A stretch of 64,000 bases of DNA, from positions 186,001-250,000 of the forward strand of contig NZ_JAFBGL010000003.1 of NCBI RefSeq assembly GCF_016811075.1, written 5' to 3'. Positions 35,474-43,412 of this stretch are shown in pieces; the stretch's first letter is position 1, and every line of letters starts with the position of its first letter. The DNA is from Oceaniferula flava (GTDB taxonomy: Bacteria > Verrucomicrobiota > Verrucomicrobiia > Verrucomicrobiales > Akkermansiaceae). The notes under the pieces are model-generated. The model was given only the letters and a program-made list of their open reading frames with translations, had not been told where the DNA came from and ran no database searches. The position numbers were made by a program, and so were the translations under genes.

Positions 35474-36680
35474 CGGCGCGGCGGCGGGGTTTGGTGGCGA
35501 AGATGTCGGCCCAGTCGATTTTCGCGGTGTAGATCATCAGCAACGCCAGGGTGGCGATGGCTCCGATGGTGATGGTCAGGCCGCTCAGTCCATCGAAGAA
35601 AAAGCTGTAACTGAACAGCACGAGGTAGGCGAACTGGGCGGGTAGGGCGATTTTCAACATCGAGGATCCAGCCGCCGCTCGCACGTAGCTGCCGACCAGA
35701 ACCAGCGAGACCACCGAGGCGATGACGAAGGAGATGTGCAGCGACAGCAGGTCCACGAGGTAGGCGAACAGGATCTGGAAGGCGAAAAATCCGGCGGCGA
35801 GGAAGAAGTAATTCATCGGGTGCAGGTGGATGCCCTTGACCGCGCCGAGGATGAGCAGGACGGCGAAGAAAAACAGCAGCGAGACCGGCGCAAAGAAACT
35901 CATCCGTGCGGCCACGGGGCCTGGGTTCAGCACCTTGGGCATGTCCATGCCTACGTCTTGCGGGTGGATCACGTCTGGGTAGTTCCACTCGAGCTTCCAG
36001 CTGTCGGCCGTCTCGCCCGGTCCTCGATCGGTCGGTGAACTGGCTCCATCCGGAAAGTCGATGTCGGCGAAGCTGGTATCCATTTCCAAGTGGAAATTGC
36101 TGATCCGATCGATCTCGCCGAGCCGATACACCCAGCGATCGATTCCCCGGCTCTGATAGGCAATCTTCAGCTGAACCTCAGCTCCGGCGGGGATGGTCGT
36201 GGCTTCTTCGATGACACCTCCGCGCGGTGTTTGCTGCTGGCTTTTCTTCTCGCCCAGGGTGAACTCGAAGTCATTGAAGCTGCTGTTTTCCGAGGGCAGG
36301 GGGAAGGAGATGTAAACGGTCTGCTCGATCGGTGTGGGGTTCGGGATGGTGTAGATGGCGGTGAAGTCCGCGTTGTAGGTCCGGTTCCATGCGAGTCCTT
36401 TTTTCTTGGGGTCGAAGTCGAGCTTGATGGCGATATCGCTGGCGGTGGGCTGGATGTATTTCCTGCCGGATTTCCCCGTCGGCGAGAGATACCAAACCGA
36501 TGGGTGCGCCTGTCCTTGCGCGGGGCCCCAGAGCTCGGCCACGCTTTTGGCATTGCTGGAATCGGTGCGACCAGTTCGCGCAGTGAGGGTGCCGGCGAGG
36601 ATCATCCAGGCGACGGTGGCGCCGCCGAGGATGAAGCCGATGGCGAGGATGTGTTTGAAGCTGATGCTGTTCGTTTTCAT
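35445..36680 (-). CDS. CreD-like inner membrane protein
   Basis: The 411-residue protein has one N-terminal helix (ILAIGFILGGATVAWMILAGTL), a large extracytoplasmic beta-rich domain (about residues 50-250), and at least five C-terminal helices starting at 'SFFAPVSLLFFFAVLLILGAV'. The end, 'LPAQFAYLVLFSYSFFFDGLSGLTITIGAIATLALLMIYTAKIDW', matches the CreD/CbrA-type arrangement. CreD in E. coli is an inner membrane protein of the CreBC regulon with no defined biochemical role. Here there is no creBC; the gene follows a 546-residue secreted protein by 20 bp, suggesting a two-gene operon. Confidence 0.7.
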   Translation of the reverse strand: MKTNSISFKHILAIGFILGGATVAWMILAGTLTARTGRTDSSNAKSVAELWGPAQGQAHPSVWYLSPTGKSGRKYIQPTASDIAIKLDFDPKKKGLAWNRTYNADFTAIYTIPNPTPIEQTVYISFPLPSENSSFNDFEFTLGEKKSQQQTPRGGVIEEATTIPAGAEVQLKIAYQSRGIDRWVYRLGEIDRISNFHLEMDTSFADIDFPDGASSPTDRGPGETADSWKLEWNYPDVIHPQDVGMDMPKVLNPGPVAARMSFFAPVSLLFFFAVLLILGAVKGIHLHPMNYFFLAAGFFAFQILFAYLVDLLSLHISFVIASVVSLVLVGSYVRAAAGSSMLKIALPAQFAYLVLFSYSFFFDGLSGLTITIGAIATLALLMIYTAKIDWADIFATKPRRRAVTPPAPPVQ

Positions 36681-36700
36681 GATTTGTTAGAGGGTTTGAG

Positions 36701-38341
36701 TTACTTGCTTTGCTTGCGGTAGAAGATATCGACCTGCGCCGCCTGATTGCGGCAGAGTCGTTTGACCAGAGTGATGGCACGGCCCGATTGCTTCCCGTTG
36801 GAGAAGGTCAGATTGCCATCCACGGCGCTGGCTTCGTAGGCTTCGGGTAGCGTGATCAGCCAGTGCTGCTCGTGGATGAACAAGGGCGTGGCGGGCAGCG
36901 CGAGTGAGAGCTTGCCACGGATCGGCTGCACCTTTTCCAGCTTCGAGGTGAACGAGAGCTTGATTTCGCTGGTAGCTTTGCTGGCCGACTGTTTGGCCGG
37001 CAGGCTGAGCTGCAGCGAGCCGTCGCTGAGCACGATGGGATTCGCCGCGCGGCCGTCGATCTGACATGTTAGGATCTCGCTGTCGGCAGGTAGGGTGAAC
37101 GACCAGAGCTTCGGGTCGCGGTGGGAAATCGTCAGCGCTCCCTCGGTGAGCGTGGATCCATCGGGCACGATTTGGGTTTTGAAAAGGGCGGTTTTGATCG
37201 TCGCGGTCGCCGCCTGGATCTGGGTGAGACGCTTGCCGGTGAAGCTGATGTTTTGCGCCTTCGGCAATTTCACGATTAGGGGGATGCCCTCCGACTTCAT
37301 CCAATCGGCCGCCATACTGGCTTCGATCTGCGGCATCGGCTCAGTCGGGGTAAGCTGGAATTCGGCCGGGGTGACAATGGCGAGCTGGCCGCGCGTTTCC
37401 CCATCGTTGGCAAGCCGAGGGATGTTCAGCGTCCAGGTTTCGTCTGGATCGGGCAGGGGCAGTGAGTAGTGCAGGATGAGTCGACGGCGATTGATGCCAT
37501 GGCTTTTCCACTGGAGTTTGATCTGCTGCATACTGGTCTCCGTCCACCCGGATAAGTCAGGGCCCTCGCAGGAAATGACGCGGGCATTTTTCGGCAACTG
37601 CAGCTCGGCCATGGTGGCGGCGTCGCCTTCCTTGGCATTGAGCTGGAGGTGGGCTTCGGCCTGGAGCTCGTTGTTCTTCGCGACGTAGAGCACCCGGGAG
37701 TCGGCCGACCACGTCGAGGCAATGGTCTCGGTTTTCCGACTCGCTGCAATTCTAACATTTCCACCGCCGGATGGCAGAACGTAGCCACCATCGCCCAACG
37801 CCTCCGCTCCCTGCACTTGGTATCCCTCGGCCGAAACCAAGTTTAGTCTCCCCGCCGCAGCGGCGACCGTTTCCAGACTAAAACTCCCATCGGGAAGAGC
37901 CGGCACGAACATCGTAACCGTCACACTGTGCTCTCCAGCTCCGTGGGTGAGTAGGGCCAGCTTTCCATCGTTAGGTGTTAGGACGCTGCTTGCCGGTTCG
38001 ATGGATGCGATTGAATACCGTCCGCTGACCAAGGGCAGGGAGCTCCAGCCATCGGCAAACGTGGTGACAGAAAAGGTTGCCGTGACCTTGGCGGAAGATT
38101 TTGCACTGAGGTCAAACTGGTAGGCTGCGGATCGAATTGTGGCCGCTACCGGCGGGGCGGGCTTCTCCGTGTACTCCTTGGTTTTCAAATCCGCGATCAG
38201 CTGGCGAAGATTCTGATAGGAGAGATTCAGCTCGGCCTTGCCAGAGGTGAGTGCCGTCTCGGCCGGAGGCGCCGCGGACAAAGGGATCGCTGCCGAAGTG
38301 AGAGCAACGGCTAAGAGGACAAGGGTGGTGGTTCGTTTCAT
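36701..38341 (-). CDS. Secreted protein of unknown function paired with the CreD-like gene
   Basis: The 546-residue product has a signal peptide (LVLLAVALTSAAIPLSAAPPAE) and a long beta-rich mature chain without membrane helices. Repeated features such as 'GRYSIASIEPASSVLTPNDGKLALLTHGAGEHSVTVTMFVPA' and 'INRRRLILHYSLPLPDPDETWTLNIPRL' resemble the extracytoplasmic domains that describe strand-rich 'inner membrane CreD-like' partners. No catalytic motif is visible. It lies 20 bp upstream of the CreD-like gene on the same strand, so the two probably act together at the envelope. The family is not recognised with confidence. Confidence 0.6.
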   Translation of the reverse strand: MKRTTTLVLLAVALTSAAIPLSAAPPAETALTSGKAELNLSYQNLRQLIADLKTKEYTEKPAPPVAATIRSAAYQFDLSAKSSAKVTATFSVTTFADGWSSLPLVSGRYSIASIEPASSVLTPNDGKLALLTHGAGEHSVTVTMFVPALPDGSFSLETVAAAAGRLNLVSAEGYQVQGAEALGDGGYVLPSGGGNVRIAASRKTETIASTWSADSRVLYVAKNNELQAEAHLQLNAKEGDAATMAELQLPKNARVISCEGPDLSGWTETSMQQIKLQWKSHGINRRRLILHYSLPLPDPDETWTLNIPRLANDGETRGQLAIVTPAEFQLTPTEPMPQIEASMAADWMKSEGIPLIVKLPKAQNISFTGKRLTQIQAATATIKTALFKTQIVPDGSTLTEGALTISHRDPKLWSFTLPADSEILTCQIDGRAANPIVLSDGSLQLSLPAKQSASKATSEIKLSFTSKLEKVQPIRGKLSLALPATPLFIHEQHWLITLPEAYEASAVDGNLTFSNGKQSGRAITLVKRLCRNQAAQVDIFYRKQSK

Positions 38342-38411
38342 GACACTGCCAAGCTGGCAGCGCCATGTGAAATCCTGATGAAGCGAAGGTGAAAATTCTT
38401 AGAAGCTTTAA

Positions 38412-38596
38412 GGAGTGCGGAGATCTTAATCACCGCTTTAGATTCTAGAGCGAGGCCTTTCTCCCTCCGACACGGAATCGCCCTCAACCGCCTTTCTCCA
38501 AAGAACAGCAATGAACCTCGATGGTCACACAAGCTGCACAGCAAGCCTCACCCTCACCGGAGTATCAAAAGCGGTGATTTGCAATCTCCGCACTCC
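38412..38596. mobile_element. MITE-like element with 28/29-bp terminal inverted repeats
   Basis: The left arm (38412-38439, beginning GGAGTGCGGAGAT and ending CACCGCTTT) is repeated inverted at 38568-38596 (beginning AAAGCGGTGATT and ending CTCCGCACTCC), with only a short mismatched or indel patch in the middle of the arms. The weaker similarity continues inward for about 20 bp. The 128-bp centre has no open frame of note. The total is 185 bp, fitting a non-autonomous inverted-repeat element or a large REP-type pair. No target-site duplication was obvious. Confidence 0.6.
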
Positions 38597-38606
38597 GAAA
38601 GAGATG

Positions 38607-40007
38607 CTAGTTCTTACTGCGTAAATGGTAATCGTCACGGGTGAAATATTTCTCCCAGTCCATCTTCCAGCCCGACCACTCAAGCTGTAGTGGCAGCTCT
38701 TCGTAGGAATAGGAGCCTCTGAGGAATTGCCCGTCACGTGTGAGTTCGAAGCGCACCTTGCCGCTGCGTTTTTCTCCCTGCCAAGACCCCTCGAGACCGT
38801 AGGAGGATTCCTTCAGCGAGAGCTTGCGATCCGCGCAGTGGCCGGACCACTTGCCATCACTTTTTTTGGTAAGTGTGAGCGGACCGTAGAAGGTTTCCCA
38901 TTTCCCCGCCAAGTTCTCGTAAGTTGCGTGCGCGATGAGGTTGGTCTTGTCGAATGTTAGCTCCGAAAGCTGCACGCGATGTTGTAAACGGGTTTCGTTG
39001 TTCGTGTCTTTGATTGCCAGCGTGATGGTCGGGTCTTTGGCTTCCCAATCGATATCCACCATCGCAAAATTCGCCCCACCGTAACCGGGGCCCACCCTGC
39101 GGCGGGTGCGGGCGGCTCCGAGTGGCACGTTCAGCGAGCTGCTGGTGAAATCGACCAAGGAGTAGCAGTTTTCAGGATCCATCACATTGAGCTCGGCACT
39201 GTGAATATCACCACTCAGAAAAACAACACCCTCCGCCCGATGCTTCACGATCAAATCCACCAAGCGTTGCTGCTCGCGAGGGAGGTTATTCCAGGCCTCA
39301 TAGCCTGTGTGATGCGCGGCGAACTGAATGCTCGTGCCGATCAGGCGAATGCGGGCCGGTTTCTGAAGCTCTCCTTCTAACCACTTCCACTGAGCATCGC
39401 CTAACATGGTCTTCTCTGGCGACTCGTCAGGTGTCCAGCGTCCCATGGGACGGTAGGGCGGTTTTCCATCAATGCGTTTCAGTTCCGATCGGAAATAGCG
39501 AGTATCTAACAAAATTAACTGCACCCGCTTGTCTCCCTCGCCAAAGTAGTAGCTGGTATAGACCCCCTCGCGCTTTCGCCGTGGACTATCGGGTCGCTCA
39601 TCGAAGAACTCGAGGAAAAGTTGCTCGGACTCCTTGCGCTCCGGATACTCACTGCCGGCATCATTCCAGCCGTAGTCGTGGTCGTCCCAAGTCGCTAGAA
39701 CCGGACAGCTGGCCGCGAGTTGACGGTAGCCAGTGGTTGCCCCCAGCTCGGCGTATTTCTTTTTCATCACGCCCATGTCATGGGTATCGGCATAGATGTT
39801 ATCGCCAAGCCACAGCCAGAGTTGTGGTTTGTTAGAAACGATCGGCTGCCAGTGTTTCTGCGAGTGCGACGATTTCCAACAGGAGCCAAAGGCAAAATGA
39901 CTCAGCGTGATGCGGGGGTTATCGTTAGGCAATGTCTGATGATGGAGTTCCTCGGCAAGGAGGGGAGTGCAGCAGAAAAGTAAACTTAGAAAAATCCGGA
40001 TTATCAT
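38607..40007 (-). CDS. PhoD-like phosphatase (alkaline phosphatase D family), secreted
   Basis: The chosen ATG at 40007 gives a signal peptide (MIIRIFLSLLFCCTPLLAEE); an upstream start adds 14 residues and breaks it. The metallophosphoesterase core shows 'FAFGSCWK', 'LWLWLGDNIYAD', 'VLATWDDHDYGWNDAG', 'VQLILLDTRYFRSE', 'IRLIGTSIQFAAHHTGYEAW' and 'VVFLSGDIHSAELN', as in PhoD/YbaK-like phosphodiesterases. The C-terminal ~130 residues form an extra domain with 'GKWSGHCADRKLSLKESSYGLEGSWQGEKRSGKVRFELTRDG', perhaps binding substrate. No Pho-regulon genes adjoin it. Substrate could be phosphate esters or wall polymers. Confidence 0.85.
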   Translation of the reverse strand: MIIRIFLSLLFCCTPLLAEELHHQTLPNDNPRITLSHFAFGSCWKSSHSQKHWQPIVSNKPQLWLWLGDNIYADTHDMGVMKKKYAELGATTGYRQLAASCPVLATWDDHDYGWNDAGSEYPERKESEQLFLEFFDERPDSPRRKREGVYTSYYFGEGDKRVQLILLDTRYFRSELKRIDGKPPYRPMGRWTPDESPEKTMLGDAQWKWLEGELQKPARIRLIGTSIQFAAHHTGYEAWNNLPREQQRLVDLIVKHRAEGVVFLSGDIHSAELNVMDPENCYSLVDFTSSSLNVPLGAARTRRRVGPGYGGANFAMVDIDWEAKDPTITLAIKDTNNETRLQHRVQLSELTFDKTNLIAHATYENLAGKWETFYGPLTLTKKSDGKWSGHCADRKLSLKESSYGLEGSWQGEKRSGKVRFELTRDGQFLRGSYSYEELPLQLEWSGWKMDWEKYFTRDDYHLRSKN

Positions 40008-40133
40008 AGAGGTAAGCACTTGGTATTGAACCGACCATAGAACCACCATCGTCGACTGGAAAGATCATATCTTCTGAGCGGTTAAATGAGATCACCGAAG
40101 AAAGTCAAAAAAGACACTTGTAAAAATCTGTAT

Positions 40134-40151
40134 TTTCAGTAATTACTGAAA
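40134..40151. promoter_or_regulatory. Perfect 18-bp palindrome overlapping the regulator's translation start region
   Basis: TTTCAGTAATTACTGAAA is a perfect palindrome ending three bases before the ATG at 40155. A related site lies at 40736-40753 before the next gene. It is the probable autoregulatory operator of the MarR/GbsR-type regulator; binding would block both promoter and ribosome access. Confidence 0.75.
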
Positions 40152-40154
40152 GAG

Positions 40155-40688
40155 ATGAAGGGCAACACGGAAAACACCACCCCAAAGCTCGATGAAGTCC
40201 GCGATGGATTCATCGCCCAGTGGGGAGCCTTTGGCAGCCAATGGGGGATCAACCGCACCATGGCCCAGATCCATGCCCTCCTCATGACCGGCACCGATGC
40301 CTTGAGCACCGATGAAGTCATGGAAAAGCTCACCATCAGCCGCGGCAATGCCCACACCAACCTCAAGGAACTGGTGAGCTGGGGCCTGGTCCGTATCATC
40401 GTTAGGAAAGGGGAGCGTAAAGAATTCTTCGAGGCCGAAAAGGATGTCTGGAAGATCTTCACCATCATCCTGCGCGAACGCCAACGCCGCGAGATCGACC
40501 CCGCTTTGGAGCTTCTGCGCGATTGCCAACAGGAGACTAAAGACCTCAAGGGCACCGAGGCCGAAGCCTTCCGCAACCAGGTAAAAGAATTGGAGCAATT
40601 CGTCAGCTTCGCCCGCAACGTCGGCGGCAAAGTCGGCAAGCTCTCCTACGGCCCTGCGATGAAACTCGCAGCCAAAGTCCTGGGCTAA
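40155..40688 (+). CDS. MarR/GbsR-type transcriptional regulator
   Basis: The 177-residue protein has a winged helix-turn-helix of the GbsR/MarR type: 'WGINRTMAQIHALLMTGTDALSTDEVMEKLTISRGNAHTNLKELVSWGLVRIIVRKGERKEFFEAEKDVWKIF', about residues 25-97. A helical dimerisation tail follows. GbsR relatives repress membrane or osmolyte genes. The start is the ATG at 40155, directly after a perfect palindrome, which leaves little room for a normal ribosome binding site; a leaderless mRNA is possible. A matching palindrome precedes DUF2071 at 40773, so it probably represses itself and the downstream cluster. The ligand is unknown. Confidence 0.85.
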   Translation: MKGNTENTTPKLDEVRDGFIAQWGAFGSQWGINRTMAQIHALLMTGTDALSTDEVMEKLTISRGNAHTNLKELVSWGLVRIIVRKGERKEFFEAEKDVWKIFTIILRERQRREIDPALELLRDCQQETKDLKGTEAEAFRNQVKELEQFVSFARNVGGKVGKLSYGPAMKLAAKVLG

Positions 40689-40735
40689 TCCTATTGCCCG
40701 CCCGAACCCAACACCCGAATCCGCATAAAACAAAC

Positions 40736-40753
40736 TTTCAGTATTTTCTGAAA
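40736..40753. promoter_or_regulatory. Second operator copy upstream of DUF2071
   Basis: TTTCAGTATTTTCTGAAA keeps the TTTCAG...CTGAAA arms of the palindrome at 40134 with the same 18-bp length. It lies 19 bp upstream of the start at 40773. The 84-bp gap after the regulator suggests a separate promoter controlled by the same protein. Confidence 0.72.
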
Positions 40754-40772
40754 ATACAAACTTCACCGACTC

Positions 40773-41480
40773 ATGAAACCCTTCATCAATGTTCACTGGA
40801 AAAACCTGCTGGTAGTCAACTACCGCGTGGACCCGGCTGCGCTTGGCTTATTGGAAGACGAGTTACCTGTTGGCACGGAACTCGACGGTTTTCACGGCGA
40901 GCACTACGTCAGCGTGGTCGCCTTCCAATTTCAAAAGACCCGCATTCTCGGCATCCCCATGCCGTTTTACCGCGACTTCGCCGAGATCAACCTACGCTTC
41001 TACGTGCGTCGCAAAGTGGACGGGGCATGGCGACGCGGGGTGGTATTCGTCAAAGAGATCGTGCCCTGCCGACTCCCGGCCATGGTCGCTAACAAAATCT
41101 TCAAAGAAAACTTCCACATCCGCGCACTGACATGCGGCAGCGATGACAAAACTCTCAACTACCAATGGATCGACGGGGGAGAGCTGCAACAGCTGGAAAT
41201 CGATCGCAACACCCAACTCGAAACGCCCGCCCCCGGCAGCCTTACCGAGCACATCATCGATCACTACTGGGCCTATAAAAAGATCAACGACACCACCACC
41301 GGCGAATTCCAAGTCACCCACCGCGCCTGGCAAACCCACCCCTGTCCAGCCGCCCGCATCGACCTCAACATCGCCCAAGTCTACGGCCAACAATGGGCCA
41401 ATGCCCTCACCCCAGTCAGCACCTTCTACGCCGACGGCAGCCAAGTCCAAGTCACCAAACCCAAAAAGCTAAGAAACTAA
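40773..41480 (+). CDS. DUF2071 (YqjF-like) protein
   Basis: The 235-residue product matches DUF2071: 'INVHWKNLLVVNYRVDPAALGLLEDELPVGTELDGFHGEHYVSVVAFQF', 'ILGIPMPFYRDFAEINLRFYVRR' and 'GVVFVKEIVPCRLPAMVANKIFKENFH', with an acetoacetate-decarboxylase-like fold suspected for the family. B. subtilis YqjF is the best-known member and is of unknown activity. The gene starts 19 bp after a TTTCAG...CTGAAA operator and is followed by two 9-bp-unit repeat elements and then the DCC gene. It is often found with TIGR01777 and DCC proteins, as here. It is cytosolic by sequence. Confidence 0.85.
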   Translation: MKPFINVHWKNLLVVNYRVDPAALGLLEDELPVGTELDGFHGEHYVSVVAFQFQKTRILGIPMPFYRDFAEINLRFYVRRKVDGAWRRGVVFVKEIVPCRLPAMVANKIFKENFHIRALTCGSDDKTLNYQWIDGGELQQLEIDRNTQLETPAPGSLTEHIIDHYWAYKKINDTTTGEFQVTHRAWQTHPCPAARIDLNIAQVYGQQWANALTPVSTFYADGSQVQVTKPKKLRN

Positions 41481-41483
41481 CAA

Positions 41484-41510
41484 CCTTCCGTAAATTCCGT
41501 CCCTTCCGTG
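41484..41510. repeat. 27-bp element of three 9-bp units
   Basis: Units are CCTTCCGTA, AATTCCGTC and CCTTCCGTG in exact 9-bp register, beginning four bases after the DUF2071 stop. The sequence differs from the nuo elements, but the architecture is the same. Confidence 0.7.
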
Positions 41511-41541
41511 GTTCCCAAAATGAACTAACAACCCAAGCAAA

Positions 41542-41568
41542 AATTCGCCCAATTCGCAAGATTCGCGG
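41542..41568. repeat. 27-bp element of three 9-bp units
   Basis: Units are AATTCGCCC, AATTCGCAA and GATTCGCGG in exact 9-bp register. It lies 31 bp after the previous element and 22 bp before the DCC gene start. Confidence 0.7.
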
Positions 41569-41590
41569 TCAAAACTAGAAACCCAACCCC

Positions 41591-42058
41591 ATGAAAATAC
41601 CACCTAACATCCAAACCATCGAAGTCTACTACGACGGCCGCTGCGGCATGTGCTGCACCTTCCACGAGTGGGTCAACCAGCAGACACGCGCCTTCCCAGT
41701 GCGGTTCATCGCCTACCAAGACCCACAAGCTGAGGAGTGGTTCCCGGGCGTCAACGCACTCGAACCCGAGCGTGAAATGATCGTGCGCACTCACGACCAC
41801 CAACTCTATCGCGGAGCCGAAGGCTGGGTGCTCTGTCTGCTCAGTTGCGAAAAATACCAAGGTATCGCCCGCCGCATCGCCAGCCCCACACTACTACCGT
41901 TCGCTGAGAAAACCTGCCACGCCCTGGCCGCTCGCCGACACAAACTCAGCAAGATTTTCTTCCGCAAAAAAGACCAAGAGGTCGCCGCCGAACTGCACCG
42001 CATGCCCACGGACGAATGCACTGAAGCCTGCAACAACATTCCTGATGGGCTGATCTAA
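41591..42058 (+). CDS. DCC-family thiol oxidoreductase-like protein (DUF393)
   Basis: The 155-residue protein has the DCC signature 'VYYDGRCGMCCTFHEWV', with DGxCxxC at residues 15-21 (Cys18 and Cys21) followed by another Cys at 22. 'GAEGWVLCLLSCEKYQGIARRIASPTLLPFAEKTCHALAARRHKLS' matches the family's second half. The DCC group has a thioredoxin-like fold and is thought to be a thiol-disulfide oxidoreductase, but activity is largely untested. It lies between DUF2071 and a run of small membrane proteins in the regulator-controlled cluster. Confidence 0.85.
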   Translation: MKIPPNIQTIEVYYDGRCGMCCTFHEWVNQQTRAFPVRFIAYQDPQAEEWFPGVNALEPEREMIVRTHDHQLYRGAEGWVLCLLSCEKYQGIARRIASPTLLPFAEKTCHALAARRHKLSKIFFRKKDQEVAAELHRMPTDECTEACNNIPDGLI

Positions 42059-42089
42059 TGATCGACATTCAGAAACTAGAATTAAGACA

Positions 42090-42482
42090 ATGAAAACAAC
42101 AAGTAAAGTAGCCGCTAGTTTTTTAGCCATGGCTTTGGGGTGGATCGTTATGATGATCATTCTCACCGTGTTTATGTTGGCCTCAGCTCCAGCATGGAGC
42201 AGTCTAGGTGATTTAACTATCATTGGCATCTATTCATTTTTCGTGGTGCTAGGAGCTTGGTTTATAGTCTGCCTGCCTCTTTACATATTGATTCCGAACA
42301 ATTGCTTCCTGTTTGAGTGGTATGTTGGCGGGCCTATCGGTGCCTGCGTCGGATTCTTAGCCGGTTATTTGCTGATTGGACATATTGGCTTCTGCTGTCT
42401 CGCCATGACTGTTGGTGGGGTTGCTGGTGGTATTGGCCGACTCTTCATCGAAGACCCTGGCTACAAAGCGCCTCAAATTTAA
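42090..42482 (+). CDS. Small membrane protein, unknown
   Basis: The 130-residue product has three or four hydrophobic helices ('ASFLAMALGWIVMMIILTVFMLASAP', 'LTIIGIYSFFVVLGAWFIVCLPLYILIP', 'GPIGACVGFLAGYLLIG', 'GFCCLAMTVGGVAGGIGRLF'). No family was recognised. Codon use is more AT-leaning than in the flanking genes (for example TTATTTGCTG and ATTGGC runs), which hints at a different history. It lies 31 bp after the DCC gene and 38 bp before the next membrane gene, on the same strand. Confidence 0.6.
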   Translation: MKTTSKVAASFLAMALGWIVMMIILTVFMLASAPAWSSLGDLTIIGIYSFFVVLGAWFIVCLPLYILIPNNCFLFEWYVGGPIGACVGFLAGYLLIGHIGFCCLAMTVGGVAGGIGRLFIEDPGYKAPQI

Positions 42483-42520
42483 ACCTAACAAATTTATGAT
42501 AATCACTAACTAACAATACC

Positions 42521-42925
42521 ATGAACTACACCGTCATTACCTACATCGCCTACCTTGTCATCGCCGTTCCGCTCACCATTTGGGTGGCGAAGACACTGCA
42601 TAAAAATGGGCGAGTCTTCCTGCTCAAGAGCATGAACAACGATGAAAACCTCGCCGACAGCGTCAATCACCTGTTGGTGGTGGGCTTCTATCTGGTGAAC
42701 CTCGGATTTGTCTCGCTCTACCTGAAACTCGAGAGTCGCGTGGAAAACATCAGCGGCATCTTCGAAGCCCTCAGCGCCAAGCTCGGCGTGGTCATGCTGG
42801 TCCTTGGTGGCATGCACTTTTTCAACATCTACCTGTTCTCACGCCTGGGGCGGAAAAACTGCGACACCGCACCCACTACGCCACCCGCCTACGCCGGGTG
42901 GAACAAAGAAGTAAATCCAAAGTAG
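42521..42925 (+). CDS. Membrane protein of unknown function in the TIGR01777 cluster
   Basis: The 134-residue product has three membrane helices: 'VITYIAYLVIAVPLTIWVAKTLH', 'VNHLLVVGFYLVNLGFVSLYLKL' and 'KLGVVMLVLGGMHFFNIYLFSRL'. The 'AKTLHKNGRVFLL' segment after the first helix is strongly conserved-looking in character, but no named family was recognised. The C-terminal tail (TPPAYAGWNKEV) is encoded over a hairpin, CCACCCG...CGGGTGG at 42881-42901, so the tail may come from a repeat insertion at the gene end. A BIME-like repeat follows directly. Confidence 0.65.
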   Translation: MNYTVITYIAYLVIAVPLTIWVAKTLHKNGRVFLLKSMNNDENLADSVNHLLVVGFYLVNLGFVSLYLKLESRVENISGIFEALSAKLGVVMLVLGGMHFFNIYLFSRLGRKNCDTAPTTPPAYAGWNKEVNPK

Positions 42926-43018
42926 GGTAGGTTTGTAACCTGCCGACAACCCAAGGAATAATCATCCTCAGCTCAAATTATTCACCAAACCAGCCGACAG
43001 CTTACAAAGTTGTCCTAC
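42922..43018. repeat. REP/BIME pair with adjacent GTAG tetranucleotides
   Basis: The left hairpin is GTAG followed by GGTAGGTT-TGT-AACCTGCC (42922-42944). The right one is the inverted form, GACAGCTT-ACA-AAGTTGTC followed by CTAC (42996-43018). Each stem has one G-T wobble. The arrangement, two inverted hairpins each with GTAG on the outer side, is that of a BIME. It lies between two membrane-protein genes. Confidence 0.7.
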
Positions 43019-43022
43019 CACC

Positions 43023-43412
43023 ATGACCATCTACGCCATCCAATTTGCAGGCATCATCCTGCTCTGCATCACCTCGGCCAATTTTTTTGCCCCGAAGAAA
43101 ATGCGCTGGTCGGTGAACCTCGCCAAAACCGAACCAGTGTTCCGGCAGGTCTTCATTGTCCACTGTGTCTTCTTGTTAGGATGCGTGCTGGCCATGGCGC
43201 TGGCTTGTCTCATCCTGCCTCATCAGCTCCTGACCGAGCCGTTGGGTCGGGTGCTGCTGGCATTCATGGCGCTGTTTTGGACGGCGCGGGTGCTGGTGCA
43301 GTTCTTCTACTACGAGCGCAGCATCAAGCGTGAGTTTCCAGTTTTCAACGTGCTCTTTAGCGTCGCCTTTATTTACTTAGCAGTCTGCTTCTCATTTCTG
43401 AGTCTGACCTAA
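43023..43412 (+). CDS. Four-helix membrane protein, paralogue A
   Basis: The 129-residue product has four helices: 'YAIQFAGIILLCITSANFFAP', 'FIVHCVFLLGCVLAMALACLIL', 'LLAFMALFWTARVLVQFFYY' and 'FNVLFSVAFIYLAVCFSFLSL'. It shares layout and motifs with the product of 43513 (RQ(V/L)F near residue 40, 'WTxRxxxQFF' in helix 3), so the two are probably diverged paralogues. No named family was recognised. It lies between repeat-filled gaps but keeps the same strand as the MBOAT and TIGR01777 genes downstream, which suggests a shared process. Confidence 0.7.
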   Translation: MTIYAIQFAGIILLCITSANFFAPKKMRWSVNLAKTEPVFRQVFIVHCVFLLGCVLAMALACLILPHQLLTEPLGRVLLAFMALFWTARVLVQFFYYERSIKREFPVFNVLFSVAFIYLAVCFSFLSLT

